Shown here: piece after piece, positions 53,062 through 61,014 of the stretch
How positions within the stretch are numbered: position 1 is the first letter of the stretch
Layout: each line of letters starts with the position of its first letter
Assembly: GCA_028712885.1 (NCBI GenBank)
Contig: JAQTPK010000008.1
Span: 19,096 to 83,095, forward strand
Source of the DNA: Syntrophales bacterium
Lineage (GTDB): Bacteria; Desulfobacterota; Syntrophia; Syntrophales; UBA4778
Length of the DNA: 64,000 nt
Direction: 5' to 3'
The notes under the pieces: generated by a model
Seen by the model: only the letters and a program-made list of their open reading frames with translations
Told to the model about the DNA's origin: nothing
Databases searched by the model: none
Position numbers and translations under genes: made by a program

Positions 53062-53757
53062 GTGCTGATGCATACGGCCATGATTTCCGTGTTCGGGGCC
53101 GTTTTATGCCTTGATCGGATTTTTCTGCAGTCGCTGGTCTCGAGACCCGTAGTAGCCGGGACGCTGACGGGTTTCTTTCTCGGAGATATACGCTCCGGAC
53201 TGACTGCCGGAGCTCTCGTGGAACTCCTCTGGATCGATTACTCGCCTATCGGGGTATCCGTTCCTCCGAACGACACCCTTTCCGCCGTTCTGATCTCCGC
53301 CTGTACCGTGATGGCAGGGTGGGAGATAGGAGAGGTTCGAAACGAACTGATAGCTCTTTCCGTTTTAGGTCTCCTTCCTGCGGCGCTGATCGCCCAGAAA
53401 ATAGATGTGCTGATTTTCCGGTCAAACGACCGCCTGGCGCAGGCGGCCATTAAAGACGCGGAGGCGGGCAACCTGGACGGGGTGCAAAGGAAACACTTAT
53501 TCGCCGCGGCAAAACATTTTCTGTACGCGCTGCCCATGATATTTATTTTTTCCGCAGCGGGGACAATGGCCCTGGCGAAGATCTTTCCCGTTCTCCCTGA
53601 TACCTTTATCAGAACGTTGTCTCTCGTTTATTATTTCCTGCCGGTGCTCGGCATCGGCATAGCACTGAACACGATCAATCTGAGGGGGATGATTCCGGTG
53701 CTCTGCAGCGTCTTCCTGATCGCGGGGGTCATAATCGACCTGTTCGGTAAGGGGTAA
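53062..53757 (+). CDS. mannose/sorbose-family PTS EIIC component
   Basis: 231-residue membrane protein with about six hydrophobic segments and the EIIC-Man pattern GFFLGDIRSGLTAGALVELLWIDYSPIGVSVPPNDT near 37-72. Start GTG 53062. EIID, normally the next gene and required for transport, is absent; the next gene is rimI. Its TAA stop lies in the GGGGTAAG start of a repeat. Confidence 0.88.
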   Translation: MLMHTAMISVFGAVLCLDRIFLQSLVSRPVVAGTLTGFFLGDIRSGLTAGALVELLWIDYSPIGVSVPPNDTLSAVLISACTVMAGWEIGEVRNELIALSVLGLLPAALIAQKIDVLIFRSNDRLAQAAIKDAEAGNLDGVQRKHLFAAAKHFLYALPMIFIFSAAGTMALAKIFPVLPDTFIRTLSLVYYFLPVLGIGIALNTINLRGMIPVLCSVFLIAGVIIDLFGKG

Positions 53758-53858
53758 GTAGCAGGTTATGGGTAATGGGTAATGGGTCATGGATACAAGA
53801 AGAGAGCTCTTTCCATTTTATACCCAAAACCCAAAACCCCGATACCCATAACCCAAAC
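53752..53858. repeat. inverted gggtaat/acccataa short-unit repeat
   Basis: Left arm GGTTATGGGTAATGGGTAAT with another GGGTCATGG (to 53791), right arm 53819-53858 of TACCCAAAACCCAAAACCCC and ACCCATAACCC units. It fills the gap between EIIC, whose stop it supplies, and rimI. Confidence 0.82.
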
Positions 53859-53861
53859 CAT

Positions 53862-54344
53862 ATGGATATGGCAAAGGTCAGAATAAGGAATATGTCGGCC
53901 GATGACCTGGATGAGGTCATAAAAATAGAGAGGATATCTTTTCCGACTCCCTGGTCGGAGGAGATGTTCAGAGCGGAGCTGCGGTCTCCCATCTCGAGGA
54001 CACTGGTCGCCGAAACGGAAGGGAACGGCGGCGCGGCGATCGCGGGATACATAAATTTCTGGCTGGTTGCAGACGAATTTCACCTGAACAGCATCGCGGT
54101 CCGCGGAAAGCTGAAGAGAAAGGGAATCGCTTCCGTTCTCATGAGGGAGATGATCCGGATCGCACGGCGCAGGGGCTGCGTTCACGGGACTCTCGAGGTC
54201 CGGAGGTCGAATCTGGCGGCGCGCAAGTTGTACGAGAAATTCGGCTTCACCATGAGGGGAGTGAGACCGCGCTATTACAGCGATACGGGCGAAGACGCCA
54301 TCATCATGTGGGTTGAGCTGGATGAACAGGAAGGCATTGATTAA
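53862..54344 (+). CDS. rimI: ribosomal protein S18-alanine N-acetyltransferase-like GNAT protein
   Basis: About 160 residues. GNAT fold with acetyl-CoA loop VRGKLKRKGIASVLMREMI, EVRRSNLAARKLYEKFGF and RPRYYSDTGEDAIIM, the RimI signature. The track's upstream start (53775) lies in repeat DNA; ATG 53862 or 53868 is more likely. It overlaps pyrK by 23 bases. Confidence 0.87.
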   Translation: MDMAKVRIRNMSADDLDEVIKIERISFPTPWSEEMFRAELRSPISRTLVAETEGNGGAAIAGYINFWLVADEFHLNSIAVRGKLKRKGIASVLMREMIRIARRRGCVHGTLEVRRSNLAARKLYEKFGFTMRGVRPRYYSDTGEDAIIMWVELDEQEGID

Positions 54345-55143
54345 AGCGGAAATACTCAGAAACAGGGAAATCGCCCCTGAAGTTTTCCTGCTGTCCATGA
54401 GAGTCCCGGAAAGCTTTTCCGGCGCGCCGGGGCAGTTCGTGATGGTCAGATTCGAAGGCTTGGATTTTCCCCTTCTCGGAAGGCCCATCAGCATCCATTC
54501 GCTTTACCGGGACCGGAAGGGCGCAATATGCGACCTGCTGTACCGTGTTGTCGGGATCGGCTCCGCCGTCCTGTCCCGGATGAAAAAAGGAGGGCGGCTG
54601 CTGATACTTGGGCCGCTCGGGAGAGGCTTTACGGTACGCGCTGAAATCGAAAGGGTGTTCCTTGTCGCCGGGGGTATGGGGGTAGCGCCGCTCTTTTATC
54701 TTGCCGAATATTACCGGAAATGCACCGGAGGCAGGAAGAGGGAGATCATCTGCTTTCTGGGGGCGAGGAACGCGGATACCCTTCTCGATCTTGAACGTCT
54801 GAGAAAGACCTGTTCCGAGGTCCTGATCTGCACCGACGACGGCAGCAGGGGCTTTCACGGCCAGGTAACGCAGCTCCTGGCCGCAGAGATGGGGAAGTAT
54901 ACTGGTGAAAAGACGGCCGTTTTTGCCTGCGGCCCCCGTGCGATGCTGGCCGCATTGAGCCGGCAGATAGCCGGGGAGAGTTTCCCCTGCGAAGTGTCGG
55001 TCGAGGAAAAGATGGCCTGCGGCATCGGCGCCTGTCTCAGTTGCGCCGTTTCGCTCAGGGGAGGCGCGTACGCGAGAGTGTGCAAAGAGGGGCCGGTTTT
55101 CGATATCCGCGAACTGGATTGGGACCATGGCAGCACTGAATAG
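54322..55143 (+). CDS. pyrK: dihydroorotate dehydrogenase electron transfer subunit
   Basis: FAD/2Fe-2S subunit that passes electrons from PyrD to NAD. About 273 residues from ATG 54322. FAD-binding LGRPISIHS, NAD-binding VFLVAGGMGVAPL, and the cluster motif CGIGACLSCAVSL...VCKEGP with four Cys. Overlaps rimI and pyrD. Confidence 0.93.
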   Translation: MNRKALIKAEILRNREIAPEVFLLSMRVPESFSGAPGQFVMVRFEGLDFPLLGRPISIHSLYRDRKGAICDLLYRVVGIGSAVLSRMKKGGRLLILGPLGRGFTVRAEIERVFLVAGGMGVAPLFYLAEYYRKCTGGRKREIICFLGARNADTLLDLERLRKTCSEVLICTDDGSRGFHGQVTQLLAAEMGKYTGEKTAVFACGPRAMLAALSRQIAGESFPCEVSVEEKMACGIGACLSCAVSLRGGAYARVCKEGPVFDIRELDWDHGSTE

Positions 55144-56080
55144 ACAAGCCGTACTCGAAACCGACATCGGCGGAGGGTTAACGCTCAGGAATCCACTCCT
55201 CACGGCGTCCGGCACATTCGGCTACGGCGAGGAGTATTCGGAGTATCAGGACCTGGAGAAACTCGGGGCCGTGATCGTCAAGGGGCTTTCCCTGCTCCCC
55301 AGAAAAGGCAATCCGCCGCCGCGAATCATTGAGACGCCTGCGGGAATGCTGAACTCGATCGGTCTCGAGAACGTGGGCGTGAGGGCCTTCATCAGCGAAA
55401 AACTGCCCTTTCTCAGGAGATTCGATACGAAGGTCATCGCCAACGTATACGGCGAGTCGATTGATGAGTTCAGGGAGATTGTCGAGATCCTGGACGGCGC
55501 GCCGGGGGTTCACGGAATAGAAGTCAACGTGTCCTGTCCAAATGTAGAGAAGGGTGGAATTTCCTTCGGGGCTGATGAAAGACTCACGGCCCAAGTGACG
55601 CGTACGGTGAGAGAGGCTACACGGCTGCCGGTAATCGTGAAGCTTACGCCGAATGTGACGGATATTGCTTCCATAGCAGCGGCCGCCCGGGACTCCGGGG
55701 CTGATGCGGTATCTCTCATAAATACCCTGAAGGGCATGTCCATAGACGTCGAGACAAGAAGGGCGCATCTCGGGAACATTACCGGCGGATTGTCCGGTCC
55801 CGCGATCAGGCCCGTAGCCGTCCGGATGGTCTGGGAAACGGCGCGGCGGGTATCAATTCCGGTAATCGGGATCGGCGGCATAATTTCCGCGCGGGACGCC
55901 ATCGAATTCCTGATAGCCGGGGCGTCCGCCGTGCAGATAGGAACCGCAAATTTTCTGGATCCCGGGGCGCCGATGCAGATCCTGAAAGGAATCACGGAGT
56001 ATCTTGACAGGCATTCCATTCCCGATATCAAGCGGCTGATCGGGAGTCTCAAGCAGGGTGGAAGCCATGAAAATTGCTGA
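55127..56080 (+). CDS. pyrD: dihydroorotate dehydrogenase, class 1B
   Basis: Catalytic FMN subunit of pyrimidine synthesis (dihydroorotate to orotate). 317 residues; catalytic Cys in EVNVSCPNVEKGG near 140, substrate-binding NSIGLENVG, FMN-binding GGIISARDAIEFLIAGASAVQIGT. ATG 55127 overlaps pyrK by 17 bases, and the pair implies the NAD-linked PyrDK enzyme. Confidence 0.95.
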   Translation: MAALNRQAVLETDIGGGLTLRNPLLTASGTFGYGEEYSEYQDLEKLGAVIVKGLSLLPRKGNPPPRIIETPAGMLNSIGLENVGVRAFISEKLPFLRRFDTKVIANVYGESIDEFREIVEILDGAPGVHGIEVNVSCPNVEKGGISFGADERLTAQVTRTVREATRLPVIVKLTPNVTDIASIAAAARDSGADAVSLINTLKGMSIDVETRRAHLGNITGGLSGPAIRPVAVRMVWETARRVSIPVIGIGGIISARDAIEFLIAGASAVQIGTANFLDPGAPMQILKGITEYLDRHSIPDIKRLIGSLKQGGSHENC

Positions 56081-56738
56081 AGGAATATATCTGATCGGAG
56101 GACCGAACCTAACCAGGTCGGAAGACGCCGCAGCTTATGTGATCGACTTCTCGGGCGATCTCGTCATGATCGATGCGGGGGCGGGACGCAGCGCCCGGAT
56201 GCTGGCCGGTAATATCGAGGAAGCCGGTCTCGACCCCGGCCGCATTACCCATCTGATTCTTACCCATTGCCATATCGACCATATCGGCGCCGCCCCCTGT
56301 TTCAGGGACAAGTACGGCTGCCGGCTTGTCGCCCATGAGCTCGACGCCGGAGCAATCGAAGAGGGCGATCCCGTGATGACGGCGGCAAACTGGTATGAGA
56401 CCGAATTTCCTCCTACGCCGATAGATATAAAGATCAGCGGCCCGGAGCATTCTTTCCGCTTTCAGGACCGGGAACTCCTGTGCATTCACACTCCCGGGCA
56501 TACGCCCGGCTCGATTTCCGTTTTTCTCGAGCGGGACGGCAGGAAGGTCCTTTTCGGGCAGGATATTCATGGTCCGTTTCTCCCCTCCTTCGGCTCGGAT
56601 ATAAACGTCTGGAGGCAGTCGATGGAGAAGCTGCTTGCCCTCGAGCCCGACATCCTCTGCGAAGGCCACTTCGGGATTTTTCGGTCCCGCGCTTCGGCCG
56701 AGGCGTATATAAAGAAATACATGAAGATGTATGGGTAA
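56067..56738 (+). CDS. metallo-beta-lactamase-fold hydrolase
   Basis: About 223 residues from ATG 56067 (the track's GTG 56058 is three codons earlier). Two-metal motif THCHIDHIG, then HTPGHTPGSIS and GQDIHGPF, and a final CEGHFG His. Typical of glyoxalase II-like or RNase-like hydrolases; substrate unknown. Overlaps pyrD. Its stop is the TAA of ATGGGTAAGCCC, the start of a repeat. Confidence 0.87.
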   Translation: MKIAEGIYLIGGPNLTRSEDAAAYVIDFSGDLVMIDAGAGRSARMLAGNIEEAGLDPGRITHLILTHCHIDHIGAAPCFRDKYGCRLVAHELDAGAIEEGDPVMTAANWYETEFPPTPIDIKISGPEHSFRFQDRELLCIHTPGHTPGSISVFLERDGRKVLFGQDIHGPFLPSFGSDINVWRQSMEKLLALEPDILCEGHFGIFRSRASAEAYIKKYMKMYG

Positions 56739-56790
56739 GCCCATTACCCAATAACCCCTTAAAAACCTTTCCCGCCTTTCCCGCGGCTGA
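56731..56790. repeat. compact gggtaa/ttaccc repeat plus ttcccgc units
   Basis: ATGGGTAAGCCCATTACCCA forms a nearly loopless inverted unit covering the hydrolase stop codon, followed by CAATAACCCC and CTTTCCCGCCTTTCCCGC units as at 38.5 kb. Confidence 0.7.
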
Positions 56791-56801
56791 TGCCCAACGC
56801 C

Positions 56802-56831
56802 TTGACAAATTGCTGAGGCGCGTACTATATA
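56802..56831 (+). promoter_or_regulatory. sigma-70 promoter for the PA2779-like operon
   Basis: TTGACA (56802-56807), 18-base spacer, TATATA (56826-56831). It would give a leader of about 170 bases before the 57007 start; that leader shows no recognised riboswitch. Confidence 0.6.
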
Positions 56832-57006
56832 CATTCAGAGCAGATTCAGGCCTGAAAGTCCGCTCCAATCCTTCTGCACTCCCGACCTCCCACGATGAGT
56901 AGTAGATCTAAGGATCGAGACTTACCAACAGTCATCAGGGACAAGATGCCGTACCCGATGCCCAAGTCTGACGCCTGCTCGTTAAAACACTTTCGGGAGG
57001 TAGAGC

Positions 57007-57396
57007 ATGAACCGGTTATTGGTCAGAAGAGTAAGCCTGTATCTTGTGGTGGTTATGTTTTTCATAGGCATAGTTCCGAGAGTTGAGGCGGGATTTGTGC
57101 CGTCTCCGGCCCTTACAGGGGGGACGGAAAACCGGGAAGCGGATATGGAAAAGATCCGCCAGTGCATCGAGAACAAAATGGTCGGCGACAGGCTTGAACA
57201 GCTCGGCTTTACTCCGGGGGAAGTCAAGGCGAGGCTGGACGCAATGACGGACGAGCAGATACATCAGCTTGCGCTGAACCTCGATGAGATCAAAGTCGGC
57301 GGAGACGCTCTCGGCGTCATAATCGCCCTGCTGGTTATCGCCATTCTGGTCGTCATTTTGCTCCAGCTTACAGGGCACAAGGTCATAATCAAATAG
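57007..57396 (+). CDS. PA2779-family small membrane protein
   Basis: 129 residues: N-terminal signal/anchor (RVSLYLVVVMFFIGIVPRVEA), a soluble helical part with LGFTPGEVKARLDAMTDEQIHQLALNLDEIKVGGD, and a C-terminal helix VIIALLVIAILVVILLQLTG. This matches the PA2779 family, usually found beside a PA2778-type C39 peptidase, as here. Ribosome site GGGAGGT. Confidence 0.82.
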   Translation: MNRLLVRRVSLYLVVVMFFIGIVPRVEAGFVPSPALTGGTENREADMEKIRQCIENKMVGDRLEQLGFTPGEVKARLDAMTDEQIHQLALNLDEIKVGGDALGVIIALLVIAILVVILLQLTGHKVIIK

Positions 57397-57403
57397 TCGG
57401 ACG

Positions 57404-58003
57404 ATGTCTATTCCGCCGGTATTGCGGAAAAAGTTATTGAACGGCATGAGCGCGGCGAGCGCCGCGCTCATGCTGACGGCCGCAGCCTGGTGCGCCGGTG
57501 CGGGGACGCCCGGACTCTATGCCGAGGACTCCCCCATGCGGGTAATCCGGAACGTCCCCTTTTACCCTCAGAAAAAAAATCAATGCGGTCCGGCCTCCCT
57601 GGCCGGAGTGATGGTTTTCCGTGGAGTTTTTACTTCACCCGAGGAAATAGCGGCGGAGATATACAGCCCAACGGCGGGCGGCAGCCTTGATTCCGACCTC
57701 CGACGGTATGCGGTCAGGAAGGGACTGCATGCGGAACAGTATCGGGGAAGTGTGGAGGATCTCAAAGCCCAGATCGACCGCGGCAATCCCGTGATCGTTC
57801 TGGTAGACAATGGTTTCCTTTCCTACCGCGCCCACCATTTCATGGTGATAATCGGTTATGACGGCCGAGGCGTAATTGCAAACTCCGGCATTGAGCAGTC
57901 CAGGCGCATATCCATACAGAAATTTCTGGATTCCTGGGGAAAAACGGATTTCTGGACGCTTCTGATCCTGCCGGGAAAAAGGAAATTGGACGAACGGAAA
58001 TGA
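57404..58003 (+). CDS. PA2778-family C39-like cysteine peptidase
   Basis: 199 residues with an N-terminal export segment (GMSAASAALMLTAAAWCAGA). C39 papain-like core: VPFYPQKKNQCGPASLAGVM (catalytic Cys), IDRGNPVIVLVD and AHHFMVIIGYD (catalytic His), then a possible Asn/Asp near VIANSG. Begins eight bases after the PA2779-like gene and overlaps the TPR gene by four. Probably periplasmic; its target is unknown. Confidence 0.85.
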   Translation: MSIPPVLRKKLLNGMSAASAALMLTAAAWCAGAGTPGLYAEDSPMRVIRNVPFYPQKKNQCGPASLAGVMVFRGVFTSPEEIAAEIYSPTAGGSLDSDLRRYAVRKGLHAEQYRGSVEDLKAQIDRGNPVIVLVDNGFLSYRAHHFMVIIGYDGRGVIANSGIEQSRRISIQKFLDSWGKTDFWTLLILPGKRKLDERK

Positions 58004-58452
58004 TTTCGAAGCGGTTTCTGGTATTCGGCCTGATTCTTACGGTCTTGGGGGCGGTGTCATGCACTCTGCCCCGTATCATTACCCTTGAAGACAGGCTGAC
58101 TCCGGAGGAACACCTTAATCTGGGCGCCGCTTACGAGAGAAAAGGAAAATTAGACGACGCGATCCGGGAGTACGAAACAGCGGCAAAACGGCTGCCCCGG
58201 GCCAATCTCCACCTCGGCAACGCCTGGTTCGGCAAGGGAGACTACGGCCGCGCCGAGAAATACTACAGGAAGGCCCTGGAAGAGAAGGCGCCGCCGGCGG
58301 ATGCATACAACAACCTGGCCTGGCTGCTGTACGTGAAGGGCCAAGACCTGGCGGAGGCGGAAACACTTGCCGCAAAGGCGGTCCGGATGGAACCCAGGAA
58401 GGAATACCGCGATACGCTGGACAAAATCAGGGCAGCCCGAAGTGAAAAGTGA
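58000..58452 (+). CDS. TPR lipoprotein of the PA2778/PA2779 cluster
   Basis: 150 residues. Signal peptide ending LGAVSCTL, an acceptable lipobox with Cys21. Three TPR units from about residue 38 (HLNLGAAYERKGKLDDAIREY, ANLHLGNAWFGKGDYGRAEKYY, AYNNLAWLLYVKGQDLAEAE). Its TGA stop lies in AGTGAAAAGTGAAAAC, the start of the next repeat. In PA2778 relatives a TPR domain accompanies the peptidase, so these should act together. Confidence 0.83.
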   Translation: MISKRFLVFGLILTVLGAVSCTLPRIITLEDRLTPEEHLNLGAAYERKGKLDDAIREYETAAKRLPRANLHLGNAWFGKGDYGRAEKYYRKALEEKAPPADAYNNLAWLLYVKGQDLAEAETLAAKAVRMEPRKEYRDTLDKIRAARSEK

Positions 58453-58556
58453 AAACTAAAGAGGGTTCAAGGGGTCGAGGGTTCGAGTGAACTTGATAAG
58501 AACACTACCCTTGACCCCTCTTTACTTTTTACATTTCACTTTTTACCTTTTACAAC
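58441..58556. repeat. inverted compound repeat (aagtgaa, gttcaag, gttcgag units)
   Basis: Left arm 58441-58487 is AAGTGAAAAGTGAAAACT followed by GGGTTCAAGGGGTCGAGGG units; right arm 58508-58556 is CCCTTGACCCCTC followed by TTTCACTTTTTACC units, in mirrored order. It spans from inside the TPR gene's last codons to the stop of the convergent oxidoreductase. Confidence 0.85.
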
Positions 58557-60491
58557 TTAGATGATACGCCCGATTTCGAATCCCTCGCGAATCGCGTCCA
58601 GGGCTTTTCTCGGATTGAGGGCGTCCCCTATGACATGTATTTCCCTCGGCCTCGCTTTCCACTTTTCTATTCCTATATCATTTCGCACCGACCCGAGGGC
58701 TATTACCGCATGATCGAAATCCTCCAGAACGGAGTGGCCCCCGGCTTCGTTGCAGATTTCGATTTTTCCCCCGGTGATGCGTATAACTTTCGTGTTTCGC
58801 CTCAGGGAGACCCCCCTTCCGGCAAGAAGCCTTCTCAGATAGGAGCTCATTATCCCGCCCATGTCCCGTCCGAACTGGCCCGCAGCCTCCAGAACGGTTA
58901 CCTTTTTGCCGAGGCCTGAAAGGTAGAGGGCCGTCTCCAGGCCGACTGCTCCTCCCCCGATCACTGTGATTCTTCCCCCGTCGAGTCTTTTCCCCCTGAG
59001 GACTTCCCATGCCGTTGCAAAAGGGACCTCGACCGGAAAAGGGGGAGCCAGGGGAACTGCTCCCGCCGCGACAATTACGGCGTCGTAGCCGTCCCGGACC
59101 GAGGATTCGTCCGCCTCACTTCCGCACATCACTTCCGCTCCGGCGTTCCGGACTTTCCTTTCGAGGTGATCGAGGTATATGAGAAATTCCGACCGGCCCG
59201 GCACCTGCCCCGCGAGGCGAAGCTGACCGCCGGGTCGAATGTCTTTTTCCCAGAGTTCCACGCGGTGTCCTCTCCGGGCGGCGGCAAGTGCGGCGCTGAG
59301 CCCCGCCGGGCCGCCCCCTATCACGAGGATGCGGCGCCGGGTTTCGGCATTCCGGAGCGCCGTCTCCGCCTCGCGTCCCGCCGCGGGATTTACAAAGCAG
59401 GAGATCCCCCGCGTCATGTCCGACATCATGCTCTCGTTAATGCGGTCGATGCAGCCCTGGTTGCACCCCGTGCACTTCACGATATCCGCCGTTTTTCCAT
59501 GCTCGGCCTTCCGGGGCAGGTCGGGATCGGCGATCAGAGCTCTTCCCATGGCGACGAGATCGGCTTTCCCCTCGCGCAGGATGGACTCGGCCAGAACAGG
59601 ATCGTTTATTCGACCCGCCGCGATAACGGGGATCTTGACAGCTTTTCTGATGCCGGCCGCGAGGTCGGCAAAGCACCCGGGCGGCTCAAACATCGGGGCC
59701 ACGGTGGCCCGGTAAGAGCCGTAGACGCCGGCCGAAACGCTCAGGGCGTCGGCGCCCGCGCCGGCGATCAGAGCCGCTATTTCCGCCATCTCCTCCGGAC
59801 CGGCCCCGTCTTGAATGTAATCATGGCCGTTTATTCTCGCGATGACCGGCATTTCGGGTCCGGGAAGATCCTTGATTGCTTGGATGATCTCACGGCAGAA
59901 ACGGGTTTTCCCCTCCAGGCTCCCTCCGTACTCGTCCTCCCGCCGGTTGGTCCGGGAGGCGAAGAATTCCCCGATCAGATACCCGTGGCAGGCATGAAGT
60001 TCCACCATGTCGAAGCCTGCATCGCGGGCGAAAGAGGCCGACCGGGCGAATTCGAGCACGATTGCCCTGATCTCCTCGCGCGTGAGCTCGTGGGGGATAT
60101 CCCGGCATACCGGACAGGGGAGGGGAGAGGGGGCGACCGGCTGTGCGCCCGAAAAGGAGGAATGAATCTGCCTGCCGAGACGGCTTAACTGCATGGCGAT
60201 ACGCGCGCCGTGCCCATGGACCGATTCAGCCAGCCTGCGGAAATCACTTAAGCTTTCCCGGTTGGCGGCATTGAGGTGGAAGCGGCCGAGCTTGCCTCCT
60301 GCGGGATGGATCATCGTGGCCTCGGTGACGAGGAGTCCCGCGCCTCCCTGAGCCCTCCGTTTGTAATAATCTATCATCCTGGGCGAGGGACGCCCATTCT
60401 CGGCGTAGTTTGTCGCCATGGCGGGCATGACGATCCTGTTTCTCAAGGTCTTCCCGCCGATTGAAACGGGACTGAAAATCAGCTTATCCAT
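58557..60491 (-). CDS. FAD/FMN/4Fe-4S oxidoreductase (2,4-dienoyl-CoA reductase, Old Yellow Enzyme family)
   Basis: About 644 residues from ATG 60491 (GGAGA site; the track's 60530 start adds a poor basic stretch). FMN TIM barrel (1-330) with HACHGYLIGEFFASRTNRREDEYGG; 4Fe-4S motif CTGCNQGC...CFVNPAAG near 340; FAD domain ILVIGGGPAGLSAALAAARRGH and NAD domain ITVIGGGAVGLETALYLSGLG. It should reduce unsaturated acyl-CoA or other enoates. Convergent with the TPR gene. Confidence 0.92.
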   Translation of the reverse strand: MDKLIFSPVSIGGKTLRNRIVMPAMATNYAENGRPSPRMIDYYKRRAQGGAGLLVTEATMIHPAGGKLGRFHLNAANRESLSDFRRLAESVHGHGARIAMQLSRLGRQIHSSFSGAQPVAPSPLPCPVCRDIPHELTREEIRAIVLEFARSASFARDAGFDMVELHACHGYLIGEFFASRTNRREDEYGGSLEGKTRFCREIIQAIKDLPGPEMPVIARINGHDYIQDGAGPEEMAEIAALIAGAGADALSVSAGVYGSYRATVAPMFEPPGCFADLAAGIRKAVKIPVIAAGRINDPVLAESILREGKADLVAMGRALIADPDLPRKAEHGKTADIVKCTGCNQGCIDRINESMMSDMTRGISCFVNPAAGREAETALRNAETRRRILVIGGGPAGLSAALAAARRGHRVELWEKDIRPGGQLRLAGQVPGRSEFLIYLDHLERKVRNAGAEVMCGSEADESSVRDGYDAVIVAAGAVPLAPPFPVEVPFATAWEVLRGKRLDGGRITVIGGGAVGLETALYLSGLGKKVTVLEAAGQFGRDMGGIMSSYLRRLLAGRGVSLRRNTKVIRITGGKIEICNEAGGHSVLEDFDHAVIALGSVRNDIGIEKWKARPREIHVIGDALNPRKALDAIREGFEIGRII

Positions 60492-60530
60492 CTGGTTTCT
60501 CCGGTGTCTCAGTCTTGGATTAACAAGCAT

Positions 60531-61014
60531 AGGACGGGCCTTTTTTCAATCGGAAAAAAGAATTTGCTGGAATTTCTCTGGGATAAAATGGTAAAAAGGC
60601 AAGCGTCTTTTCTTTTGGCATTCTCTTTTTTCACCCCTGGTATCTCGGTCACCGGCGCCCCCGTCGTTGTATCGAATCCCGAGTCGCTGCCATGCTCATC
60701 GATATGAAAAGAGAGATCGGCAACAAGAAGTCATCTGCAAGACTGCCTCAAAGCGGTGCAGATCGTTTCCGGGAGGAAATAGATCGGCCCGCTATCTTTG
60801 CCGCGGAGAAACCCCGCGCTTGCTCTCAAAGAATGATCGCCGGCCGATCAACCCATCAGGTCATCTATTGCGCATTCCGTATCAGGAAAAATCCGTTCGA
60901 ATCAAAACCGCGATTCTCTTAAAAAGGGGGTGATAACCGGATTACCTTGCCATCTTGTCCATGGGCCATGAGTCGTCTCTAAATATTCTCGTGATGTAAA
61001 CAGGAGGGAAAACC
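60531..61014. other. 484-base spacer without a recognised gene
   Basis: Between the divergent oxidoreductase and the CoA-transferases. Short ORFs at 60504-60707 and 60692-60922 lack good ribosome sites and match nothing I know; the peptide KRQASFLLAFSFFTPGISVTGAP looks like a stray signal-peptide fragment. The CoA-transferase promoter must be here, but no clear -35/-10 pair was found. Confidence 0.5.

Noticed and set aside
60504-60922. One or two small genes before the CoA-transferases
   Set aside because: Overlapping short frames in three phases, weak starts and no recognisable domain; better described as spacer.
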